Shown here: positions 48,228 to 58,806 of the stretch, piece by piece
Layout of the letters: every line of letters begins with the position of its first letter
Numbering within the stretch: the stretch's first letter is position 1
Assembly (NCBI GenBank): GCA_040954595.2
Contig: CM082584.2
Location: forward strand, 1,116,001 to 1,180,000
Reading direction: 5' to 3'
DNA length: 64,000 nt
From: Balanoglossus misakiensis
Taxonomy: Eukaryota; Hemichordata
Notes under the pieces: model-generated
What the model saw: only the letters and a program-made list of their open reading frames with translations
Told to the model about the DNA's origin: nothing
The model's database searches: none
Position numbers and translations under genes: made by a program

Positions 48228-48499
48228 CTGAAAAATAGATTGAGAGTGGATATTGTTTTACACAATTTTTGAACATTGAAGTAAAGTATTAGAATGATGG
48301 AGTCCGATAAAAAAGTGAGTTGGTGATTGCGGCATCCGACTTCGTTATTAAAAATGGAAAGATTTGCGATTTGAGATTCGGTTACCATTTGCAAGTTTGA
48401 AAGGAAATATTTCATTGAAGCACAGTGGCAACTACTGGGTTATGGAGAATTTTTGAAATGTTGATGAACGGAGACTTATTAGAATCAATGAAAACCTAC

Positions 48500-48583
48500 C
48501 TTTAACGGTGTTACGGTTACTAAACGTGAGAGACCGCTTGTCTCGTTCATCCGATTCTGAGCTCCTAGCTCTTGTGGAGACAT
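48500..48583 (-). CDS. Exon 1 of minus gene copy (unit 1)
   Basis: The ATG at 48583-48581 opens 28 codons (MSPQELGAQNR...) to an AAG|GTAGGT donor at 48500. Spliced to exon 2 at 48227, this frame meets a stop at once, because this copy is one base shorter than the plus version. So here it may be untranslated leader or broken. Copies in the other units: 50566-50649 and 52629-52712. Confidence 0.45.
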
Positions 48584-48992
48584 GCGGAGGTACAGCGGGT
48601 TAACGGTTAGAAAGTGTTGATGAAAGAAATAAGTTTATAGGCCAATCAGGAGTTAGATTCGAATGTCCGAAAATGAGAAACCGTAGGCGAACGCAACAGA
48701 CAGCAATTTAAATTTGCATAACTAGAGGTTTGGGTGGAAAGATTTCAGAATTTAACGCACATATACAGATATTTTGTAGTGGAAATTTGAGTATATTATA
48801 AATAGTACATGTAATAAGACTGTGAATTGATTTTATTTACTGACAATTAAATGAAGTTACCCTTTGAGTATGGGTGTTTATCGAGGGGGGGGGGGGTCCA
48901 AAAAAATGTTAGAAACTGTTGAAGATGAAACCGGAAAGATGTAGCAAATTCGTTAGTTTTCCCTTTTTTGGAAATTATGCTCGAAGCGTGTG

Positions 48993-49085
48993 ATTGGTCA
49001 ATTAGTCAGAAGGGGATTGGTTGGAAATAGTCGAATATGATTGGGCAATAAGTTCGAAGCTGAAATCCCTCAGGCTGTATAAATA
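48993..49085 (+). promoter_or_regulatory. TATA box with three CCAAT-type sites (repeated in every unit)
   Basis: TATAAATA at 49078-49085 is preceded by ATTGG (inverse CCAAT) at 48993, 49016 and 49040. The set is preserved in the units at about 51055-51148 and 53120-53215. It lies inside the cassette core and points rightward. Frames downstream in either direction (102 codons on the minus strand, 59 on the plus) have no known domain, so the transcript is unknown. Confidence 0.45.
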
Positions 49086-50250
49086 CGGTGTTTGTGGCGT
49101 GTACTAATGGAGTATGGCTGGGGTGTGTTGTGTCGAGCAGTCTAGTATATCATTTGTGGGGCATTGAATATTTAGAACAAAGTTCTCTATGTCGGACTTC
49201 CTAACATATACTCGATCGTTGATAACAAAACGAGCAGATATTTTTGTGCAAATAGTGTGCGCAAAACAACAACTAAACATGAAGACAACAAGATAGTACT
49301 GCGTGCGGTGCGACTCGGTTGTAAGCGTCAAGTCAAAAACTGCAAAGACATGCAACAGGTGTAAATATAGTCGACTGAAATGCTGAAAAACCATGAATAT
49401 CGATTGGCTCAAAGTGATGGGAATCGGCTCAACTTACCGGAGGGAATTGGTACATTATATAACGAGTAAACTAGAACGAAAGAAATCCCAGCGTGAACAC
49501 TGGAAATTGTTCATAAATTAATATTTATACATGTATGTGTATATTGCGTAACCTTCGAAAATTCGAATATCATTAGCACTTGGCCTAAAAAGTTGTGCAT
49601 TGCGAGTGGGACACTGGGCAATTATTTTTATGGGCCGCCATCGCTATGCAGTTTAGATGTAGTATTTTACTCAACGTTTACCGGCAAGTGAGTGATTTGC
49701 TTTCAGAAGGTAATGAGACGGAAATAAACTTATGCAATCAGAGTTAATTATTCGTGAGAATACAAAATTTTGTACTAGATTTATTGTAATTTTTCAGTGT
49801 ATACTCCTGGCCTTCGCAGGACTTTCATTTTTTACCCGGTTTGTGTGTTTTCGGGTTACCCATGGGCACTCTCTACCTGTTTTAAAACTCTGAACAAGTC
49901 GATGTCACGTGTATCATTTTATGTACGACGTACATCATTATAATAATGCTATAGTGAAGTTTTTAAAAAGGAAATATTTTTTTAGTGTTATTCTCTTCGT
50001 TTTTTTTATGACTGAAATATGCTTGTGCTTGATGGAAAAACCGGATTCAACCTTAGCTTAATATATGCATTATCGTTCGCAACTGACGTCATATAATGCA
50101 GCAATTTCCCTCCGGTTAAATTGAACCAATCGGCATTCCAGTTTTTCCACCATTTCACTCGAATATCTAACTCCAGGATCCTGATTGGCCTATGTAATTA
50201 ATCATTCCTTTCATCAACACTTCCTAACCGTTAACCCGCTGTACCTCCGC

Positions 50251-50335
50251 ATGTCTCCACAAGAGCTAGGAGCTCAGAATCGGTCGGACGCAGACCAGCG
50301 GTCTGTCAGGTGTAGTAACCCTAACACCGTTAAAG
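50251..50335 (+). CDS. Exon 1 of plus gene copy, unit 1
   Basis: MSPQELGAQNRSDADQR and onward, 28 codons plus one base, to an AAAG|GTAGGT donor. Identical copies lie at 52314-52398 and 54381-54465. Only the last has an acceptor directly downstream without a further unit between. Confidence 0.4.
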
Positions 50336-53300
50336 GTAGGTTTTCATTTATTCTATTATAAGTCTCCGTTCATCAACATTTCAAAGATTCTCAATAATGC
50401 AGTAGTTGCCACTGTACTTCAATGAAATATTTCCTTTCAAACTTGCAAATGGTAACCGAATCTCAAATCGCAAATCTTTCCATTTTTAATAACGAAGTCG
50501 GATGGTTATGGAGAATTTTTGAAATGTTGATGAACGGAGACTTATTAGAATCAATGAAAACCTACCTTTAACGGTGTTACGGTTACTAAACGTGAGAGAC
50601 CGCTTGTCTCGTTCATCCGATTCTGAGCTCCTAGCTCTTGTGGAGACATGCGGAGGTACAGCGGGTTAACGGTTAGAAAGTGTTGATGAAAGAAATAAGT
50701 TTATAGGCCAATCAGGAGTTAGATTCGAATGTCCGAAAATGAGAAACCGTAGGCGAACGCAACAGACAGCAATTTAAATTTGCATAACTAGAGGTTTGGG
50801 TGGAAAGATTTCAGAATTTAACGCACATATACAGATATTTTGAAGTGGAAATTTGAGTATATTATAAATAGTACATGTAATAAGACTGTGAATTGATTTT
50901 ATTTACTGACAATTAAATGAAGTTACCCTTTGAGTATGGGTGTTTATCGAGGGGGGGGGTCCAAAAAAATGTTAGAAACTGTTGAAGATGAAACCGGAAA
51001 GATGTAGCAAATTCGTTAGTTTTCCCTTTTTTGGAAATTATGCTCGAAGCGTGTGATTGGTCAATTAGTCAGAAGGGGATTGGTTGGAAATAGTCGAATA
51101 TGATTGGGCAATAAGTTCGAAGCTGAAATCCCTCAGGCTGTATAAATACGGTGTTTGTGGCGTGTACTAATGGAGTATGGCTGGGGTGTGTTGTGTCGAG
51201 CAGTCTAGTATATCATTTGTGGGGCATTGAATATTTAGAACAAAGTTCTCTATGTCGGACTTCCTAACATATACTCGATCGTTGATAACAAAACGAGCAG
51301 ATATTTTTGTGCAAATAGTGTGCGCAAAACAACAACTAAACATGAAGACAACAAGATAGTACTGCGTGCGGTGCGACTCGGTTGTAAGCGTCAAGTCAAA
51401 AACTGCAAAGACATGCAACATGTGTAAATATAGTCGACTGAAATGCTGAAAAACCATGAATATCGATTGGCTCAAAGTGATGGGAATCGGCTCAACTTAC
51501 CGGAGGGAATTGGTACATTATATAACGAGTAAACTAGAACGAAAGAAATCCCAGCGTGAACACTGGAAATTGTTCATAAATTAATATTTATACATGTATG
51601 TGTATATTGCGTAACCTTCGAAAATTCGAATATCATTAGCACTTGGCCTAAAAAGTTGTGCATTGCGAGTGGGACACTGGGCAATTATTTTTATGGGCCG
51701 CCATCGCTATGCAGTTTAGATGTAGTATTTTACTCAACGTTTACCGGCAAGTGAGTGATTTGCTTTCAGAAGGTAATGAGACGGAAATAAACTTATGCAA
51801 TCAGAGTTAATTATTCGTGAGAATACAAACTTTTGTACTAGATTTATTGTAATTTTTCTGTGTATACTCCTGGCCTTCGCAGGACTTTCATTTTTTACCC
51901 GGTTTGTGTGTTTTCGGGTTACCCATGGGCACTCTCTACCTGTTTTAAAACTCTGAACAAGTCGATGTCACGTGTATCATTTTATGTACGACGTACATCA
52001 TTATAATAATGCTATAGTGAAGTTTTTAAAAAGGAAATATTTTTTTAGTGTTATTCTCTTCGTTTTTTTTATGACTGAAATATGCTTGTGCTTGATGGAA
52101 AAACCGGATTCAACCTTAGCTTAATATATGCATTATCGTTCGCAACTGACGTCATATAATGTAGCAATTTCCCTCCGGTTAAATTGAACCAATCGGCATT
52201 CCAGTTTTTCCACCATTTCACTCGAATATCTAACTCCAGGATCCTGATTGGCCTATGTAATTAATCATTCCTTTCATCAACACTTCCTAACCGTTAACCC
52301 GCTGTACCTCCGCATGTCTCCACAAGAGCTAGGAGCTCAGAATCGGTCGGACGCAGACCAGCGGTCTGTCAGGTGTAGTAACCCTAACACCGTTAAAGGT
52401 AGGTTTTCATTTATTCTATTATAAGTCTCCGTTCATCAACATTTCAAAGATTCTCAATAATGCAGTAGTTGCCACTGTACTTCAATGAAATATTTCCTTT
52501 CAAACTTGCAAATGGTAACCGAATCTCAAATCGCAAATCTTTCCATTTTTAATAACGAAGTCGGATGGTTATGGAGAATTTTTGAAATGTTGATGAACGG
52601 AGACTTATTAGAATCAGTGAAAACCTACCTTTAACGGTGTTACGGTTACTAAACGTGAGAGACCGCTTGTCTCGTTCATCCGATTCTGAGCTCCTAGCTC
52701 TTGTGGAGACATGCGGAGGTACAGCGGGTTAACGGTTAGAAAGTGTTGATGAAAGAAATAAGTTTATAGGCCAATCAGGAGTTAGATTCGAATGTCCGAA
52801 AATGAGAAACCGTAGGCGAACGCAACAGACAGCAATTTAAATTTGCATAACTAGAGGTTTGGGTGGAAAGATTTCAGAATTTAACGCACATATACAGATA
52901 TTTTGTAGTGGAAATTTGAGTATATTATAAATAGTACATGTAATAAGACTGTGAATTGATTTTATTTACTGACAATTAAATGAAGTTACCCTTTGAGTAT
53001 GGGTGTTTATCGAGGGGGGGGGGGGGTCCAAAAAAATGTTAGAAACTGTTGAAGATGAAACCGGAAAGATATAGCAAATTCGTTAGTTTTCCCTTTTTTG
53101 GAAATTATGCTCGAAGCGTGTGATTGGTCAATTAGTCAGAAGGGGATTGGTTGGAAATAGTCGAATATGATTGGGCAATAAGTTCGAAGCTGAAATCCCT
53201 CAGGCTGTATAAATACGGTGTTTGTGGCGTGTACTAATGGAGTATGGCTGGGGTGTGTTGTGTCGAGCAGTCTAGTATATCATTTGTGGGGCATTGAATA

Positions 53301-54380
53301 TTTAGAACAAAGTTCTCTATGTCGGACTTCCTAACATATACTCGATCGTTGATAACAAAACGAGCAGATATTTTTGTGCAAATAGTGTGCGCAAAACAAC
53401 AACTAAACATGAAGACAACAAGATAGTACTGCGTGCGGTGCGACTCGGTTGTAAGCGTCAAGTCAAAAACTGCAAAGACATGCAACAGGTGTAAATATAG
53501 TCGACTGAAATGCTGAAAAACCATGAATATCGATTGGCTCAAAGTGATGGGAATCGGCTCAACTTACCGGAGGGAATTGGTACATTATATAACGAGTAAA
53601 CTAGAACGAAAGAAATCCCAGCGTGAACACTGGAAATTGTTCATAAATTAGTATTTATACATGTATGTGTATATTGCGTAACCTTCGAAAATTCGAATAT
53701 CATTAGCACTTGGCCTAAAAAGTTGTGCATTGCGAGTGGGACACTGGGCAATTATTTTTATGGGCCGCCATCGCTATGCAGTTTAGATGTAGTATTTTAC
53801 TCAACTTTTACCGGCAAGTGAGTGATTTGCTTTCAGAAGGTAATGAGACGGAAATATACTTATGCAATCAGAGTTAATTATTCGTGAGGATACAAACTTT
53901 TGTACTAGATTTATTGTAATTTTTCAGTGTATACTCCTGGCCTTCGCAGGACTTTCATTTTTTACCCGGTTTGTGTGTTTTCGGGTTACCCATGGGCACT
54001 CTCTACCTGTTTTAAAACTCTGAACAAGTCGATGTCACGTGTATCATTTTATGTACGACGTACATCATTATAATAATGCTATAGTGAAGTTTTTAAAAAG
54101 GAAATATTTTTTTAGTGTTATTCTCTTCGTTTTTTTTATGACTGAAATATGCTTGTGCTTGATGGAAAAACCGGATTCAACCTTAGCTTAATATATGCAT
54201 TATCGTTCGCAACTGACGTCATATAATGTAGCAATTTCCCTCCGGTTAAATTGAACCAATCGGCATTCCCGTTTTTCCACCATTTCACTCGAATATCTAA
54301 CTCCAGGATCCTGATTGGCCTATGTAATTAATCATTCCTTTCATCAACACTTCCTAACCGTTAACCCGCTGTACCTCCGC

Positions 54381-54465
54381 ATGTCTCCACAAGAGCTAGG
54401 AGCTCAGAATCGGTCGGACGCAGACCAGCGGTCTGTCAGGTGTAGTAACCCTAACACCGTTAAAG
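54381..54465 (+). CDS. Exon 1 of plus gene copy, unit 3
   Basis: Same exon in the outermost unit. Spliced to the acceptor at 54738 it stays open through NPNTVKG then LTAICATFDSTHIMDF and about 30 further codons to TGA near 54835. So unlike the minus copy, the exon 1 ATG frame carries on, but into sequence unrelated to the minus exon 2. I infer a rearranged or truncated gene. Confidence 0.4.
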
Positions 54466-55020
54466 GTAGGTTTTCATTTATTCTATTATAAGTCTCCGTT
54501 CATCAACATTTCAAAGATTCTCAATAATGCAGTAGTTGCCACTGTACTTCAATGAAATATTTCCTTTCAAACTTGCAAATACTACTTGAACCGAATCGCA
54601 AACCTTTCCATTTTTAATAACGAAGTCGGATGCCGAAATTACCAACTCACTTTTTTTATCGGATTCCATCATTCTAATACTTTACTTCAATGTTCAAAAA
54701 TTGTGTAAAACAATATCCACTTTCAATCTATATTTCAGGTTTAACGGCTATTTGTGCAACATTTGACAGTACTCACATCATGGACTTTTCCTACAACGCA
54801 CACCCTCTTCTTCTGTGGAGATATCTCGACTTCTGATATCATTATTTGTGGCGGATGATACAATTCTGTTACAAATTTTTCAGGTATATCCATCGCTTTT
54901 CGCCCGCAAGGTATGATCTGGAAAAAAGTTTGGCGTAGTCTGTAAGTTGTGTGACTGAATCCGTAAAGGTGGCATTTGGAGGAAAAATTTTGAGCATTTT
55001 TATCAGTAATCTAGTTTGTT

Positions 55021-55945
55021 TAAAATATTGGAACGCGATCAATAATAAATGCGACTTGTAAACGAGTGCCGCGTTTGAATCGGTATTGACGATAAACATC
55101 GGTAATCGGCGATGAAATCAATGGATTTTCAATGTACGTGATCGCATGGAGGCTGCCATATTGGATTACATCCGAAGACCTTCCGATTAGGCTTCGGTTG
55201 AATTCGGGAAAGGTCTCTAAAATGTAATAGGTCATTCAATTTTGTAGAGTAAATTTCTAAAAATGCAGAAGATGGGAGGTTAAGATACCCGAAATGACTA
55301 CGGCAAAAAAAGGCCCATAAGTTTCGGGGTGCGATTATAACATACCTTTGCTCTATCATAGAGGCAAATGGTATTATATCTTCCAGTGGAAAAGTTGCGG
55401 AGCTGTATGTATTCTCTCTTCTGTTATCTGTTCAGCTATTTCGGATTTTCTTTCCAGAATTTAAGTTCCAGAACGTTGCCATCCTGCTGCATACAAGGCA
55501 CGCTAAACAGTTTGCCGTTGGCTGAATTCCGGATCTAGACTGTATCCTCAATGAGGCACAATTTCACTGCCACTCCTTGGCTGCATGGTTGCAGATGATG
55601 GAGCTAAGGTACGTAACAATCGCACCCCGAAACGCCTGGGCCCTTTTTTGTGTGTAGTCATTGTTGGTATGTTAACCTCCCATGTCCTACATTTTTAGAA
55701 ATTTAGTATACAAAATTGGATGACCGATTATGTTTTAGAGACCTTTCCCGAATCCACCTGAAGCCCAGTCGGAATGTCTTGGGATGTAACCTAAATTCAA
55801 TATGGCCGCCTCCATGCGTTCACTTGCATTAAAAAAAAAACGTTGATTTTATCTCCGAGTGGCGGTGTTTATCGTCAGTACCAATTGAAACGCGGCACTC
55901 GCTTACAGGTCGCATTTTTATTTTTGAGCGCGTTCTAATATTCTA
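55021..55945. repeat. Secondary inverted repeat containing intron 2 sequence and an exon-2 relic
   Basis: 55021-55350 and 55606-55945 are diverged reverse complements. The left part is also a direct copy of 47788-48015 (intron 2 of the minus gene). The loop (55351-55605) contains a relic of exon 2 on the minus strand with an extra block of about 70 bp between two halves that are adjacent in 48016-48227. Confidence 0.75.
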
Positions 55946-56065
55946 CAAAGAAAAAAATGATAGTTTCGAGTACAGATTACATGTATTTTAAAACGAGGTT
56001 TGGTCACAATGGTATCACTACTAAATGACTTACAATCGATGTTTTTAATTGTCTTTGCACCACAG

Positions 56066-56237
56066 TATGAATCCTGTGATGGTAAATCGCATTCAACTTA
56101 GAAGGCGTGGAGTAAGTGCAACTGATGGTAACTGGGATACCAAACTGAAACTTTTGGGAGAGAAAACCTTGCCATGCATGGACGTGGGTGGCACAGTTAA
56201 ACTTGGGTTAAATACTACAGCGACAACTGAAGTCCCG
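56066..56237 (+). pseudogene. Decayed OB-fold exon (plus copy)
   Basis: It has the same acceptor (GCACCACAG) and donor (GTGAGA) as the minus exon, but is 172 bp against 207. It lost the segment encoding the GPLVINRYKTSST region, and its original frame is broken by an early stop. Recognisable remnants: DGNWDTKL, GEKT, DVGGTVKLG, LNTTATTEVP. Another possible exon follows at about 56415-56472 (acceptor TCTCTCAAG, donor GGTAATA). Confidence 0.6.
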
Positions 56238-56472
56238 GTGAGATATTATAAAATACTCTTACATCATAAAATTGAAATCCTACATGTCAATAATTTCATA
56301 TTTTCACTAATGTTTAGCAAAAAACAACTGCTCTCAACAAACCTTACCCCTCCCACTCTTGTATTGTCAGTGTTTTGTAATCTATCAGTAACAATCCATT
56401 TTTTTCTCTCAAGGTGTTAAAAGAACCTATAGCTACTGGTGATGACATGATACCGTCCATGGGGTGTTGGAG

Positions 56473-57784
56473 GTAATACACTTTGTAAGTATTAACCAGT
56501 CAGGACGTAAGTGGGGTAATTACGGCGGTGAGATCAAAGAGATCTATTTGAATGTGAAAGTCGCTGAGTGGCAGTTACGGCCAGTTCGAAAAATTTTCAA
56601 ACGGAGATTTTCGGTACTACAAGTGATCGTAGTGCACCCATTTTTCTAAGACGTGTATGAAACACCATAGTCAATGATAGGATGATTTTTCGTGAAGTTT
56701 TAACGACGCTTTCCCGAGAAAGACAGTTTCGGTATGTTGGTTTAAATTGTGGTCCTTGACTCTCGGCAAAGATTTCTTGTCTTGAAAAAAATTGGGTAGG
56801 TTAGAAAGATATTGAACTAAGTTACCGTGAAATTATAATAGTGTGAGCCGCTCCGTTGTGGAGTAATGACGGTGTAAAAATTGCCTTCGCCATCGACGAG
56901 TACAGCCGTGTTTGCCATATGTGTATGCATTGAAGTAGGTCAACGCATGTTAACCCATGACGTAATGGCTTCCTTTTCAACGCGTCGTTATCTCTCATTA
57001 GCATATTACATACGGAGTCTATACACTATTCACGCTGACTGACTTCTCAGGACTGACCTATGGCACAGTAAATTGTGGTCCTTGACTCTCGGCATGGATA
57101 TATTCATGTCAAAATTATGAATAGAGGAGTTTAATAATGTTTCTAAAACCTGAGGGGGTTAATTTTTGTGTGGGTATGGCTGATATTTTTTTTTTTTGTA
57201 ACTTCAAGGTCACTTTGAATTTCGTGATCACAATTTTGTCAGTGGAAGTAAAGAAATTCTTCTCGATAAAACTTCATGAAAAATCACATGTAGTACACTC
57301 ATAGTACCAGTAATGTGCCTGGGGTGAAATAATTGTCAGAAATGGGTTGCTAGTTGCTTAACTTTCGTTGTGAAAAAAGTTGAAAAACTGTATGCAAATG
57401 AGCAATTCAAACGTTACTGGCCAGTTCAAGTGTTTGCATTGCATGATCCCCTGCTGTTTAATTATCCCACTTACGTCCTGACTGTAACTGCAGTAGTTGC
57501 TTACATCAGACTCCCACTATCTGCACGCAAGTTGCGGATGGATTTGCAGAGAGAGAGGCTAGTACACGGCACTCATGTGGACCTGCACTACCACATTTCT
57601 ATTCAACATCAGGTCTCTGAGTAAAAAGATGGCCATGTAAATTTTCTCTAAGTTTGTTAGAGAAATAAAGTACAACTTTAGTGTTTCACTAATTGAGTTT
57701 CAGTGTTCTTGTATTGTCTCGTTTGCCCCATGCCAACCTCAAAGTAAACGTCAAATTTGCCATTTTTGACTTATTTGTCCTTGT
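56473..57784. other. Weakly coding-like region downstream of plus copy
   Basis: An open stretch at 56464-56649 (GRKWGNYGGEIKEIYLNV) and a frame at 57370-57624 ending HISIQHQVSE at TGA/TAA, then AATAAA at 57665-57670. These could be the 3' end of the plus gene, with a poly(A) signal about 45 bp after the stop. No domain is recognised. Confidence 0.3.
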
Positions 57785-58806
57785 AGTGGGCCACATAGCA
57801 TTTTAGTGCAACTTATGAAAATCTGAAGAACCAAATGCCTAATTTACCCATTCTGCACAGATTTATTTCAATGGTACAGACTTGATGATCAGTATAGCGC
57901 CCTCTGTGGTAGTATTTGGGGGGGGGGGGGGGGTTAACCTAGCCTTTGTATGTTTATCCCTGTCCGGTTCCATTCCACTTGTATCTATGGTAACCTAATT
58001 ATCAGCAGTAAAGGCCACAGCTTTGAAACAGTTTTAATATCAAGCACTCTGAATTACACGGCCATTCTCATTGGTGCATATAGTGTAGTCACGTTGTATT
58101 TTACTGCAACTGGTGAAAGTCTCCTAAAAAACCAAATGTGTCTTTACCCACTGTGCACAGAGTATTTGAATGATACTCAGTTGATGGTCATATAGTATAG
58201 CGCCCTCTGTGGTAGTATTTTGATTATGGAGGTGGGGTTAAATCTTGTCTTTGCATATGTTTATCCCTGTCATGTTGCATTGGGCTTTTATCTATGGTAA
58301 CCTAATTATCATCAGTAAAGGCCACAACTATGAAACAGATTTAATATCAAGCACTCTCTGAATTACATGGCCATTCTCATTGGTGTATATAGTGTAGTCA
58401 CGTTGTATTTTACTACAACTGATGAAAGTCTCCTAAAAAACCAAATGTGTCTTTACCCACTGTGCACAGAGTATTTGAATGATACTCAGTTGATGGTCAT
58501 ATAGTATAGCGCCCTCTGTGGTAGTATTTTGATTATGGAGGTGGGGTTAAATCTTGTCTTTGCATATGTTTATCCCTGTCACGTTGCATTGGGCTTGTAT
58601 CTATGGTAACCTAATTATCAGCAGTAAAGGCCACAACTATGAAACAGTTTTAATATCAAGCACTCTCTGAATTACATGGCCATTCTCATTGGTGTATATA
58701 GTGTAGTCACGTTGTATTTTACTACAACTGATGAAAGTCTCCTAAAAAACCAAATGTGTCTTTACCCACTGTGCACAGAGTATTTGAATGATACTCAGTT
58801 GATGGT
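57785..58806 (+). repeat. Tandem repeat of about 305 bp, three to four units
   Basis: The landmark TATAGCGCCCTCTGTGG occurs near 57892, 58196 and 58505 (304- and 309-bp steps). The last unit breaks off at GATGGTCAT, where the 78-bp satellite begins. Unit 1 is the most diverged and has a poly-G run. Confidence 0.85.

Larger units (their letters stand above)
48438..54632. repeat. Triplicated 2.06-kb cassette with outward-facing first exons
   Basis: Three near-identical units, 48438-50503, 50504-52566 and 52567-54632, differing mainly in a poly-G run (near 48888, 50953 and 53018) and a few substitutions. Each unit has inverted ends: a minus-strand first exon at the left and its plus-strand counterpart at the right, with about 1.6 kb of shared upstream sequence between. 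The flanks (48228-48437 and 54633-54738) continue the inverted relation out to the exon 2 acceptors, so the whole block is a palindrome with its centre amplified. Confidence 0.9.

Noticed and set aside
49291-49383. Plus-strand CVRC...CNRC stretch resembling a nuclear-receptor zinc finger (C-x2-C-x13-C-x2-C)
   Set aside because: Only 29 codons between stops, with no second finger and no clear splice context; probably chance.
49104-49412. 102-codon minus-strand ORF repeated at 51167 and 53234 as a conserved gene
   Set aside because: Its repetition comes from duplication of the whole 2.06-kb unit. It has no domain, and a promoter points the other way over it.
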